Of a DNA stretch of 64,000 nt, positions 44,830-53,091 are shown piece by piece. The translations under genes and the position numbers were made by a program. A model generated the notes under the pieces. That model saw only the letters and a list, made by a program, of their open reading frames with translations, did not search any database and was not told the origin of the DNA. This stretch comes from Butyrivibrio sp. MC2013 (lineage in GTDB: Bacteria; Bacillota; Clostridia; Lachnospirales; Lachnospiraceae). Positions within the stretch are counted from its first letter, which is position 1, and each line of letters starts with the position of its first letter. The stretch covers positions 86,253-150,252 of the forward strand of contig NZ_AUKE01000009.1 of assembly GCF_000424585.1 (NCBI RefSeq), given 5' to 3'.

Positions 44830-45873
44830 ATGATAAAACTTAACACTATTGCTATATTGATCGCTGCGATGATAGATCTATTGCTGGGAGACCCCGTTAA
44901 TCCGCTTCACCCTGTGAGAATCATGGGACGGGCGATAGCAAGGCTTGACAGGGTGCTTAACAAAGAATCCTTAGCAGACAAAGAGAAGTACAGAAGGGGC
45001 ATGATAGCTGCTATGATCATCCCTGCAGCATCTTTTGCCATAGGATGCCTGATATCATATACCGCATACAGATTAGGGCCTGTGATATATCTATTGGTGG
45101 AAGCAGTGCTCATGTCCCAGCTCATAGCGGCAAGAGACCTGGCTAAAGAAGCTCTGAGAGTGGGTAAGGCTCTTGCCGGAAAGAGAATAGCTCTGCCTAC
45201 GGGAAAGATAAATGCTCCTCTGATAATAGAAGGGGGAAGGACAGATGAAGAAAGACTCGCATCCGGCCGAAAGGCTCTCTCCTGGATAGTGGGAAGAGAT
45301 ACCGGGTATCTGGACAGGGACGGGGTGATAAGGGCGGCGGTAGAAACTGTTGCAGAGAATACCTCAGACGGTGTGATCGCGCCCATGATATATATGCTGC
45401 TGGGAGGACTGCCCCTGGCTCTTGCCTACAAGGCAGTAAATACTCTGGATTCTATGCTGGGCTACAAGAATGATAAATATCTATTCTTTGGCAGGGCATC
45501 GGCAAGATCCGATGATATCTGGAATTATCTGCCATCCAGGCTCTCGGCAATTATGATATGCATAGCTGCTATATTACCGGGCTACAGCATGACCGGGGCC
45601 TTTAGGATATGGCGAAGGGATAGAAGAAAGCATGACAGTCCCAACTCGGCGCAGACTGAAAGCGCCTGTGCAGGAGCTATGGGGCTGCGCCTGGCAGGAG
45701 ATGCATATTACGGAGGCAAGCTCAAGAAGAAGGAATATATAGGTGATGCTATAAGGAGCATTGAGCTGTCTGATATTTCTTCCTCCTGCGTGCTGATGCT
45801 GGCATCGTCAGGTATTATGCTGGCTCTGGGGCTTGCTGCAAGGATACTGGTGATATTTCTGATAGGAGAATGA
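44830..45873 (+). CDS. cbiB: Adenosylcobinamide-phosphate synthase CbiB
   Basis: A 347-aa membrane protein that attaches aminopropanol (phosphate) to adenosylcobyric acid. DLLLGDPVNPLHPVRIMG at the N-terminus, VAENTSDGVIAPM and YKAVNTLDSMLGYKNDKY are clear family motifs. It starts 4 bp after the phosphatase gene. Confidence 0.95.
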   Translation: MIKLNTIAILIAAMIDLLLGDPVNPLHPVRIMGRAIARLDRVLNKESLADKEKYRRGMIAAMIIPAASFAIGCLISYTAYRLGPVIYLLVEAVLMSQLIAARDLAKEALRVGKALAGKRIALPTGKINAPLIIEGGRTDEERLASGRKALSWIVGRDTGYLDRDGVIRAAVETVAENTSDGVIAPMIYMLLGGLPLALAYKAVNTLDSMLGYKNDKYLFFGRASARSDDIWNYLPSRLSAIMICIAAILPGYSMTGAFRIWRRDRRKHDSPNSAQTESACAGAMGLRLAGDAYYGGKLKKKEYIGDAIRSIELSDISSSCVLMLASSGIMLALGLAARILVIFLIGE

Positions 45874-45956
45874 TCTTGGGGATCACCATGCAGACAGCCT
45901 GGCTTTTGGTAAGCGTTTATTCCTGGGGCATTAAATAGAAAACAGAGGAAATAGAA

Positions 45957-47063
45957 ATGTGGGAATACATACATGGCGGAAGTTCATACAGAGCTGAAAA
46001 AATAGAACTGGATATGTCAGTTAATCTTAATGCCTTTGGTTTGCCTTCTTCTGTTAAAGAAGCTGTTATCTCTAATATGGACAAGGCCGTGGAGTATCCT
46101 GATCCTGACTGCCTGGAGCTGACAAATGAGATAGTAGATTGGGAGAAGAGGCATAGCGGATATGAGCTTATTGATCAGCAGATCATCTGCGGGAACGGTG
46201 CTTCAGAACTTATAAATGCCGCTGTTACAGCATCAGGAGCGAGTTCTGCTCTTGTACAGACTCCCATTTTCTATGGATATGAGAGAGCTGTCAGAAATAG
46301 TGGGATAAAGCTCATAAGGGGAGACTCACTGGCAGCAATGCCCGGTGTCAGACTCCGTACCGACAAAGATGGCAGATATTTCATGCCTACTATGGAGATG
46401 GCAGAGCAGGTCAGAACTACAAGAGCCGGTCTTGTGATACTATGTAATCCTTCTAATCCCACGGGATCCTGCATTAGAGAAGATGTGCTGGAGGAAATAG
46501 TCAAAGCCGCAAAAGAAGCAGGGAGCAGGATCATCATAGATGAATGCTTTTTGCCCATTTGCGAAGATTATAAAGAAAGGACTGCATTGAAATTCCTAAA
46601 AGATTATCCGGATATCATGATAATAAGATCTCTTACCAAGTTATATTCTATGCCGGGTATCAGGAGCGGCTATGCTATCAGCGGCTCCAGATACTGGGAG
46701 GAGGATATCAGAAGAGCGCTGCCTGAATGGAATATGGGAAGTCTTGTGCAGCTTGCTTCTATAGCTGCGCTTAGAGATGACAGATATCTGGAAGAGTCTC
46801 TAGCCTATATCAGACAGGAGAAGGACAGGTTAATGCAGGCGCTTCTCTTTATGGGACTTGACCTGATCCCGGGAAGGGCCAATTATCTCATGATCAGGTC
46901 CCGGGATACAGATCTTAAGGCAGCTCTTTTGGAAAAAGGGATACTCATAAGGGCTTTGGATAATTACGCGGGGCTTTTTCCAAAAGGCTTCTACCGAATA
47001 TGTGTTAGAAAGAAAGAAGACAATGACAGGCTGATAGCTGCTGTCAGAGAATGTATTCCATGA
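45957..47063 (+). CDS. cobD: L-threonine-O-3-phosphate decarboxylase CobD (PLP)
   Basis: A 368-aa fold-type I PLP enzyme that makes aminopropanol phosphate for CbiB. HGGSSY and DMSVNLNAFGLP open the protein. GNGASELI binds the cofactor phosphate, CNPSNPTG contacts the ring, and SLTKLYSMPGIRSGY contains the Schiff-base lysine. It is the last cobalamin gene. Its 3' end overlaps the convergent acetyltransferase gene by 20 bp. Confidence 0.92.
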   Translation: MWEYIHGGSSYRAEKIELDMSVNLNAFGLPSSVKEAVISNMDKAVEYPDPDCLELTNEIVDWEKRHSGYELIDQQIICGNGASELINAAVTASGASSALVQTPIFYGYERAVRNSGIKLIRGDSLAAMPGVRLRTDKDGRYFMPTMEMAEQVRTTRAGLVILCNPSNPTGSCIREDVLEEIVKAAKEAGSRIIIDECFLPICEDYKERTALKFLKDYPDIMIIRSLTKLYSMPGIRSGYAISGSRYWEEDIRRALPEWNMGSLVQLASIAALRDDRYLEESLAYIRQEKDRLMQALLFMGLDLIPGRANYLMIRSRDTDLKAALLEKGILIRALDNYAGLFPKGFYRICVRKKEDNDRLIAAVRECIP

Positions 47064-47514
47064 TCCTGGATTTGGTCTTCATGCCCATCTTTTCATAGAA
47101 CAGTTCTGCAGCGTCATTACCTGCCCACACGGACAAGGTGACTTCATAGCAGCCAAGCCTTTTGCCTTCTGCTAATACATGTTCAAAGAGAGATCTTCCT
47201 ATATGGCGATCTCTGTATTTCTCGTCTACGCACAGATCATCTATATAGAGCTGACTCTTTGGATGCATAGTGCTGGTAAATGCGGGACTCTTGATAACGC
47301 AAAAGGCATATCCCATAAGAGTGTCGTCATCATCTGCTGCTACATACACCGGCGTATTATCATTTGCTATTATCCCTGTCAGTTCATCCTTAGTATATTT
47401 CGTGGTTCCGGATCTGAATATATCAGGGCGAATTGCAGCGTGGATCTCAAGGACCTGGGACAAAAGGTCTAAAAGCTTTGGTATATCAGCGTTTACAGCT
47501 CTTCGAATTTTCAC
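47044..47514 (-). CDS. GNAT-family N-acetyltransferase
   Basis: A 156-aa acetyl-CoA-dependent transferase. The N-terminus MKIRRAVNADIPKLLDLL and the CoA loop VDEKYRDRHIGRSLFEH (the R/Q-x-x-G-x-G/A pattern) are typical. The end has YEVTLSVWAGNDAAELFYEKMGM. It starts at GTG 47514 after AGAGGA. The substrate is unknown. It overlaps the cobD 3' end tail to tail. Confidence 0.88.
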   Translation of the reverse strand: MKIRRAVNADIPKLLDLLSQVLEIHAAIRPDIFRSGTTKYTKDELTGIIANDNTPVYVAADDDDTLMGYAFCVIKSPAFTSTMHPKSQLYIDDLCVDEKYRDRHIGRSLFEHVLAEGKRLGCYEVTLSVWAGNDAAELFYEKMGMKTKSRIMEYIL

Positions 47515-47619
47515 TTTCTAATCCTCTTTTCTAAAATTATTTGTATCAATATCGAGAATAGCATGTAGAATCTGACTTTGCAATCCGATAAGATTCTTAG
47601 AATTATTTTTAAAAAACTA

Positions 47620-47648
47620 TTGACGTTATTTATTAGAAATTGTAACAT
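47620..47648 (+). promoter_or_regulatory. Promoter of the H1-like/HTH gene
   Basis: TTGACG (47620-47625), a 17-bp spacer and TAACAT (47643-47648) precede the H1-like gene by about 100 bp. Confidence 0.7.
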
Positions 47649-47747
47649 AGCGTGAAGAAGGGGATTGAAAAGTGGGGGAAGCCATATTGTGAAGGTTCAT
47701 GATATGTAAACCACATTTACGAATACAGAAAGGGTAGAAGAAAAAGT

Positions 47748-48872
47748 ATGAACGAGAACGAAAAGAAGATCGAAGAGATGGCAGCAGTTAATAACGAAGA
47801 TGCTCAGGCAGAAGCTGCAAAGGCAGACAGCAAGAAGAGCGCAGCAGCAAAGAAGGCGCCTGCTAAGAAAGCTGCTTCTAAGAAAACAAAGAGCACAAAG
47901 ACTGCATCGAAGACTTCTAAGAATTCAGGATCAGCTAAGAAAACTTCTGCAACAAGTAAGACCAAAAATACTAAGGCTGCATCTACAGCAAAGAAGGAGA
48001 CTGCTTCCAAGACTTCTACAGTAAAGGCTGCAGATAAGAAGACAAAGACAGCAGCAAATAAATCAACAAAGGCTGCAGCTTCTAAGTCTACAGCAAAGAC
48101 CGCAGCAAAGAAGACTACGGCAAAGGCTGCAGAGACTACTAAGGCAGCAGCTACCAAAACAGCAGGCAAGAAGACTGCAGCAAAGAAGACAACAAAAGCA
48201 GCAGCTAAGAAAACTACAGCAAAGGCAGCAGCTTCAAAGACTGCTTCAACAAAGGCAGCAACTGCAAAAACAGCAGCTAAGAAGACTACTGCAGCTAAGA
48301 AGACAACAAAAGCAGCAGCTGCAAAGACAAAATCTGTTAAAACAAGCGCTGCAAAGACAACCGCTTCAAAGGCTGCAGCAGCAAAGACTACAGCAGCAAA
48401 GACTGCCGCAAAGAAGACAGCGAAGGCTTCTACAAGAAAGCCTGAGTCAGCAGTGATCAAGAAGATGCTGGCTGTTATGAAGAAGAAGCATATCACACAG
48501 CTTCAGCTGGAGCAGGCTTGCGGATTTTCTAACGGAACCTTCGTTAACTGGAAGAACAGAGGCGGTAAGAGCTACCTCAAGCACATCGATAAGATCACAG
48601 CAGTGCTGGGTGTTACTCCCAGAGATCTGGGCGCAGATAAGGAGATCGCAGAGATAGCCGAGAAGAAGGCTATGGCAAGGAAAGCAACCAAGGATGCCAG
48701 GAAAAAGACCCGCACAGGTAAGGTTGGCAGACCTCCGATCACAGTAGAATCTCTTGGCAAAGAGGATGCAGCTATTGTTAAGGGCCTTAGAAAGCTCTCC
48801 GACAGAGATAAGGAAGTGGTAAGGAGTCTGGTGCTCTCCCTTGCAAGGACATCCAAGAAGAAAGAGAACTAA
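47748..48872 (+). CDS. Histone-H1-like Lys/Ala-rich protein fused to a helix-turn-helix and AT-hook
   Basis: A 374-aa DNA-binding protein. Residues 22-232 are almost only Lys, Ala, Thr and Ser in KKTAAK/AAKKTT-type repeats, like eukaryotic H1 tails and bacterial AlgP/HctB-type proteins. Residues 234-295 form an XRE-like HTH (ITQLQLEQACGFSNGTFVNW, then YLKHIDKITAVLGV). GKVGRPP (325-330) is an AT-hook-like core, followed by a C-terminal helical segment. It probably compacts DNA or coats the nucleoid while the HTH gives some specificity. The repeat is also strong at the DNA level and could vary in length. Monocistronic. Confidence 0.85.
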   Translation: MNENEKKIEEMAAVNNEDAQAEAAKADSKKSAAAKKAPAKKAASKKTKSTKTASKTSKNSGSAKKTSATSKTKNTKAASTAKKETASKTSTVKAADKKTKTAANKSTKAAASKSTAKTAAKKTTAKAAETTKAAATKTAGKKTAAKKTTKAAAKKTTAKAAASKTASTKAATAKTAAKKTTAAKKTTKAAAAKTKSVKTSAAKTTASKAAAAKTTAAKTAAKKTAKASTRKPESAVIKKMLAVMKKKHITQLQLEQACGFSNGTFVNWKNRGGKSYLKHIDKITAVLGVTPRDLGADKEIAEIAEKKAMARKATKDARKKTRTGKVGRPPITVESLGKEDAAIVKGLRKLSDRDKEVVRSLVLSLARTSKKKEN

Positions 48873-48877
48873 CTTTA

Positions 48878-48915
48878 TGACATAGAAGTACATCCATGTA
48901 CTTCTAAGCATGTCA
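48878..48915. other. Hairpin after the H1-like gene
   Basis: AGAAGTACAT (48884-48893) and ATGTACTTCT (48896-48905) are a perfect 10-bp stem with a 2-nt loop, extended by TGACAT/ATGTCA across a bulge. No T-run follows. It may protect the 3' end or act with the terminator downstream. Confidence 0.7.
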
Positions 48916-48950
48916 ACTTACATCCTGCAAGGATGACATAGAATTATTAA

Positions 48951-49003
48951 AGAAATCTCCGGAGAGTATATCTTCATGTGTGAACTCCGGGGATTTCTTT
49001 TGT
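48951..49003 (+). terminator. Terminator upstream of the TtcA-like gene
   Basis: AGAAATCTCCGGA (48951-48963) pairs with TCCGGGGATTTCT (48986-48998) with one G-T pair, followed by TTTGTTT. Confidence 0.85.
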
Positions 49004-49071
49004 TTAAACCATCAAAGAAATAGAAAACGCAAGATATATCAGCACAATATATATTTTTAAAAGGGATATAT

Positions 49072-49926
49072 ATGCAGGACAATAATAGAAACAAAGAAAT
49101 AGAACATAGTATAATCAAGAAATTTCGAAAGAGTATCTGGAGTCAGTTTACCAAGGCTATCAATATCTACAATATGATAGAAGATGGTGACAGGATTGCA
49201 GTATGCATTTCAGGCGGTAAGGATTCTATGCTGCTGGCCAAGCTTTTTCAGGAGCTTAGAAAACATGGCATACAGAATTTTGAAGTGGAATATCTTGTCA
49301 TGAATCCCGGCTATAATGATATTAATTTTCAAAATATATTAGAAAACGCCAGGATGATGGAGATACCCATCACAACATTTGAATCCAGCATATATGATAT
49401 TGTATCCAAGCCTGAGATGGACACGGGAGGTTCTCCCTGTTACCTCTGCGCCAGGATGCGAAGGGGCGCGCTGTACAGCAAGGCCAGAGAACTGGGCTGC
49501 AATAAGATTGCACTGGGACATCACTATGATGATGTGATAGAAACTATTCTTATGGGCATGCTTTATTCCGGACAGATACAGACTATGATGCCAAAGCTTC
49601 ATTCTACGAATTTCGAAGGCATGGAACTTATAAGGCCGCTCTATCTGGTAAGAGAAGAAGATATCATCAAATGGAGAGATTATAATGATCTGCATTTTAT
49701 AAGATGTGCCTGCAGACTTACAGAGAATAGCGTAAAGACAGGTGGAAGTGAAAACGGCACCAAGAGAGGCGAGACCAAGAGGCTGATAGCTGAGCTTAGA
49801 AAATTAAGCCCCTATATAGAAAGCAATATTTTCAAAAGCGTAGAGAATGTCCACTTAAATGCTATAATCGGCTACAAAACGCTCGATGGCAGCAGGCACA
49901 ATTTCCTGGATGACTATGACCAATAA
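49072..49926 (+). CDS. TtcA-like tRNA-thiolation PP-loop protein
   Basis: A 284-aa adenylating enzyme of the TtcA/TtuA group. The PP-loop SGGKDS is at 47-52. CYLC (123-126) followed by ARMRRGALY and a later RCAC segment supply the cysteines that bind a [4Fe-4S] cluster in this family. GHHYDDVIETILMGMLYSG is also conserved. It likely inserts sulfur into tRNA cytidine 32 or a related site. It could be a clostridial paralogue with another tRNA target. Confidence 0.85.
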   Translation: MQDNNRNKEIEHSIIKKFRKSIWSQFTKAINIYNMIEDGDRIAVCISGGKDSMLLAKLFQELRKHGIQNFEVEYLVMNPGYNDINFQNILENARMMEIPITTFESSIYDIVSKPEMDTGGSPCYLCARMRRGALYSKARELGCNKIALGHHYDDVIETILMGMLYSGQIQTMMPKLHSTNFEGMELIRPLYLVREEDIIKWRDYNDLHFIRCACRLTENSVKTGGSENGTKRGETKRLIAELRKLSPYIESNIFKSVENVHLNAIIGYKTLDGSRHNFLDDYDQ

Positions 49927-50009
49927 GTGACTGTTCGCTTGTTATAATGCGCAGCTGCTGTTATTGTCATTGTAAGAAAATGAACAGGTATACTAATAAT
50001 ATTTGTTTT

Positions 50010-50038
50010 TTGACAGAGCAGTATTTGAATGTCATAAT
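50010..50038 (+). promoter_or_regulatory. Promoter of the DUF1622-like gene
   Basis: A perfect TTGACA (50010-50015), a 17-bp spacer and CATAAT (50033-50038). The leader to the start codon is about 70 nt. Confidence 0.75.
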
Positions 50039-50115
50039 CAACTATAGATGTAGATTGTAGCTGATCATGCATGCGATCTGCACCAGATGATAATAGTAGA
50101 TGGGGGGATGGGATA

Positions 50116-50460
50116 TTGGAAACAGTAATTGAGTTTGTAAATACCTATATGTATTACATTGTTGAGTTATTTACTACCCTTATGGAACTGTTTGGTGTAT
50201 CCATTCTGGTATTTACTGCTGTTAAGGGCTTTATAGGCTGGATCCGCAAGGATGAAAGCGTGCGCCTGAATCTGGCTCAGGGAATAGCACTTGCCCTGGA
50301 ATTTAAGCTGGGCGGCGAGGTCCTGCGAACTGTTGTAGTCAGAGAGTGGTCCGAACTTGGCATTCTTGGCGCTATTATCCTTCTTAGAGGCGTTCTCACA
50401 TTCCTGATCCATTGGGAGATCAAGAATGAAAAGAAAGAGATAGAAGGCTTGTCCAACTAA
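50116..50460 (+). CDS. DUF1622-type small membrane protein
   Basis: A 114-aa protein from TTG 50116, chosen because GGGGGATGGGA precedes it and homologues begin with this acidic helix; the frame is open to 50071. Three membrane helices are apparent. R-x-x-L-A-x-G-(I/L)-A-L-A-L-E-F-K-L-G-G-E and LRGVLTFLIHWEI are the signature of the DUF1622 family, whose function is unknown. Confidence 0.82.
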   Translation: METVIEFVNTYMYYIVELFTTLMELFGVSILVFTAVKGFIGWIRKDESVRLNLAQGIALALEFKLGGEVLRTVVVREWSELGILGAIILLRGVLTFLIHWEIKNEKKEIEGLSN

Positions 50461-50642
50461 TACAGAGCTTTGCGGGCCATCAAGGTTTATTGTGGCAAAT
50501 GAATTCTTTTTCATAAAAAGCAAAATAACATAGAGCTTTTTGCTGAAATGATCCTGTAATCCAAAATGTATCGGCCATATAATGAATTCATCAAAGGCAA
50601 CAGATGACAATGGTTTATGTTTTGGAAAGGACGGTGAGGATC

Positions 50643-50855
50643 ATGTTGTCGCTGCTTTTTATCATATTTTTCTTTTGGATCTTTGGAAAAATGATCGGTT
50701 TTGCATTCAGAGCAAGCTGGAGCATAATCAAAGTTATGTTTACACTGGTTTTTCTTCCCCTTATTCTTGTGGGACTGGTATTTAAAGGGCTTGTAATCAT
50801 TGCATTTCCGGTATTGCTGCTGGTTGGAATTTATAGCCTGCTGGAAAGAGCATAA
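50643..50855 (+). CDS. Small hydrophobic membrane protein
   Basis: About 70 aa from ATG 50643, preceded by GGTGAGG; ATG 50604 would add 13 residues. Two hydrophobic segments (MLSLLFIIFFFWIFGKM and VFLPLILVGLVFKGLVIIAFPVLLL) span most of the protein. No family recognised. It lies after the DUF1622-like gene and before a terminator, so the two may be co-transcribed. Confidence 0.65.
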   Translation: MLSLLFIIFFFWIFGKMIGFAFRASWSIIKVMFTLVFLPLILVGLVFKGLVIIAFPVLLLVGIYSLLERA

Positions 50856-50886
50856 ATAAGACGAGAGAAAAATAGTACTCGGCAAA

Positions 50887-50925
50887 GTGGTCTGTGGATC
50901 AATTGATCTACGGACCGCTTTTTTG
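50887..50925 (+). terminator. Terminator after the small membrane protein genes
   Basis: GTGGTCTGTGGATCA (50887-50901) pairs with TGATCTACGGACCGC (50904-50918) using G-T pairs, followed by TTTTTTG. Confidence 0.88.
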
Positions 50926-51182
50926 TGTGATCAGTGAGTTTTGATATTTATTATTTGGGGATATGAAATGGACTTGCAATTTGTGGCATCAGCTGGTGAG
51001 TGCATAAAGCAAATGATGATTTTTTCACAAAGAATTTAAGAGAATTTAAAGACGGGATGCATTTGTTTGAATGTTTATTCAAATGGCGCAAATACAGGCT
51101 TTTGCGCTATTAAAAGATAACAAAAGACATATGATATAATTGTGAGAATTTACTGAAATGATACAAAATTGTTAAGACAATA
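50926..51182. other. Intergenic region before the glucanase gene
   Basis: No gene was seen. It contains a short hairpin GCGCAAA-TACAGGCT-TTTGCGC (51086-51107) and is otherwise AT-rich. Confidence 0.5.
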
Positions 51183-51211
51183 TTGATTGTGATCACTCCC
51201 TTGGCTAGAAT
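51183..51211 (+). promoter_or_regulatory. Promoter of the GH16 glucanase gene
   Basis: TTGATT (51183-51188), a 17-bp spacer and TAGAAT (51206-51211), 43 bp before the ATG. An AAGGAGGGAG ribosome binding site follows. Confidence 0.72.
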
Positions 51212-51253
51212 GATATTGGTTCGCAATAGTTTGATTAAGGAGGGAGAATCAAA

Positions 51254-52849
51254 ATGAACTTTAAAAAGAAGATAGCAGCCACAGTAGGTCTGGCTATGGG
51301 CCTTGCAATGTGCGTAGTGCCCGGCGTGCCTGCAGTGGAAGCAGAGGCTGCAAGCTCATCATCTACACTGGTATGGAGTGATGAATTCAATTCCGGATCA
51401 CTGGATACCAGCAAGTGGACCTGTGAGATCGGCAACGGCTCGGGAGGCTGGGGCAACAACGAGCTGGAATATTACACAGATCGCAGTGAGAATGTAGCAG
51501 TAAGAGACGGCTCACTTGTGATTACTGCAAGGAAGGAGAATTATAACGGCTATAATTACACATCGGCCAGATTAAAGACCCAGGATAAGTTCCGTTTTAC
51601 ATACGGACATGTTGAAGCAAGGATCGCTCTTCCTTCAGGAAATGGTATCTGGCCTGCATTCTGGATGCTGGGACAGAATATCGGAAGCGTGGGCTGGCCC
51701 AGATGCGGAGAGATAGATATCATAGAAGCTATCAATGCTGAGAACAAGGTGTACGGTACATGTCACTGGGATTCCAATGGACATGCAGAATACGGCAACA
51801 GCTCAGGAACATTTGATATCACTCAGTTCCATAATTATACTTTGGACTGGGATGATCAGTATATCCGCATGTATGTGGACGGAAACAGATATCATGAGAT
51901 CTACATCGGAGGAAATGCAGGTAATACAGAAGAACTTCATCAGGAGCAGTTCCTGCTTCTCAATGTAGCTGTAGGCGGCAACTGGCCCGGCTTTAACATC
52001 GACAACAGCAGGTTCCCTCAGCAGATGAAGGTGGATTATATCCGTGTATATCAGGACAGACCTAACTTCACATCAACTTCACCAAATCCTGTTGACGGCA
52101 ATACAGGCTCAGGTAATGGCGGCGGATCCGGCTCAGGAAACGGCGGCAGTAACAATACAGCCTCCGGTAAGGTGTATATCTATCAGGATATCAACTATGG
52201 CGGAAGAAGTGCTTCTCTTGGAGTAGGTGATTATAATCTCTCATCTCTGCAGGCCAAAGGCTTTAGAAATGATGACCTTACTTCTCTTAAGGTTCCTTTT
52301 GGATATAAGGTTACACTCTATGAGCATGATAATTTTGGCGGCGCCAGCAGGGTTATCAGGGGAGATAGCAGCTGGATCGGAAATGACTTTAACGACAAGA
52401 CTTCATCTATCAGAGTGGAGAAGGTTAGATACAGGATCATCAATAGAAACAGCGGCCTGGCTCTGGATGTTTCCGGCGGAAGCAGAGATAACGGCGCTAA
52501 TGTGCAGCAGTGGACACCCAATGGCACAGATGCACAGACCTGGTATGTAGAATTTAATCCCGATGATTCCACTTTTGTAGTAACCAGTGCTCTGAATGGC
52601 AAGGCTCTGGATATGGGCGGCTGGTCCACAGAGAACGGCGGCAACCTGATCATGTGGGATAATAATAATACAGCAAATCAGAGATGGTATATCACATCCA
52701 TTGATAACGGCTATTCTTTCCTTATCAACAAGCATAGCAACAAGGCTATGGATGTAGCAGATGTATCTACAGCAGCAGGCGCCAATGTACACCAGTGGGA
52801 TTATGTTGCAGGAGCTAATCAGCAGTGGAAGTTTGAAGCTCTGAACTAA
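51254..52849 (+). CDS. Secreted GH16 beta-glucanase with crystallin-like and ricin-type domains
   Basis: A 531-aa exported enzyme. A signal peptide occupies residues 1-32 (cleavage near EAEA). The GH16 catalytic domain (about 38-268) has EIDIIEA with nucleophile E153 and acid/base E158, plus the GIWPAFWM substrate cleft. This suggests laminarinase or lichenase activity on beta-1,3/1,4-glucans. A Gly/Ser/Asn linker (269-305) leads to a beta/gamma-crystallin-like domain (306-389) with two YxxxNYGG/HDNFGG motifs. A ricin-B/CBM13 trefoil follows (391-531) with three QxW repeats. The crystallin module is an unusual partner. Confidence 0.92.
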   Translation: MNFKKKIAATVGLAMGLAMCVVPGVPAVEAEAASSSSTLVWSDEFNSGSLDTSKWTCEIGNGSGGWGNNELEYYTDRSENVAVRDGSLVITARKENYNGYNYTSARLKTQDKFRFTYGHVEARIALPSGNGIWPAFWMLGQNIGSVGWPRCGEIDIIEAINAENKVYGTCHWDSNGHAEYGNSSGTFDITQFHNYTLDWDDQYIRMYVDGNRYHEIYIGGNAGNTEELHQEQFLLLNVAVGGNWPGFNIDNSRFPQQMKVDYIRVYQDRPNFTSTSPNPVDGNTGSGNGGGSGSGNGGSNNTASGKVYIYQDINYGGRSASLGVGDYNLSSLQAKGFRNDDLTSLKVPFGYKVTLYEHDNFGGASRVIRGDSSWIGNDFNDKTSSIRVEKVRYRIINRNSGLALDVSGGSRDNGANVQQWTPNGTDAQTWYVEFNPDDSTFVVTSALNGKALDMGGWSTENGGNLIMWDNNNTANQRWYITSIDNGYSFLINKHSNKAMDVADVSTAAGANVHQWDYVAGANQQWKFEALN

Positions 52850-52907
52850 AGCTGATAAAAGTTTTTTGGGGGCCCAAAGTACTCGGCAACTAAAAACAAG
52901 CGGGGAG

Positions 52908-52949
52908 ACCCCTGTTACACCATTTACGTGTAACAGGGGTCATTTTTTT
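52908..52949 (+). terminator. Terminator after the glucanase gene
   Basis: A perfect 13-bp stem, 52908-52920 with 52928-52940 (ACCCCTGTTACAC/GTGTAACAGGGGT), is followed by CATTTTTTTCC. Confidence 0.95.
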
Positions 52950-52966
52950 CCTCATATTATTTAGGG

Positions 52967-53038
52967 CCATGAGAGCAAAACTCTTATCATGTAAACATGA
53001 ACGATTTTTGCTCTATGGCGCCTATATCATGATATAAT
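52967..53038 (+). promoter_or_regulatory. Inverted repeat and extended -10 upstream of the LacI/GGDEF gene
   Basis: CCATGAGAGCAAAA (52967-52980) is the inverse of TTTTGCTCTATGG (53006-53018) with one extra base. TCATGT-AA-ACATGA lies between them. TG-A-TATAAT (53030-53038) is an extended -10, partly inside the palindrome ATATCATGATAT. The repeat could be an operator or a transcript hairpin. Confidence 0.55.
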
Positions 53039-53091
53039 AAGAACTGTATACAGTGTATTTATGAACGGCATACAGATAACGAGGTACGGGT

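Noticed and set aside
47900..48430. Possible CRISPR or minisatellite array
   Set aside because: Units are coding, irregular and lack unique spacers; they are explained by the H1-like protein tail.
47804..48496. Long open frame on the minus strand opposite the Lys/Ala repeats (Phe/Val/Ala-rich)
   Set aside because: It is the antisense of AAG/GCA-type repeats and has no ribosome binding site; the plus-strand frame has a promoter, RBS and a folded C-terminal domain.
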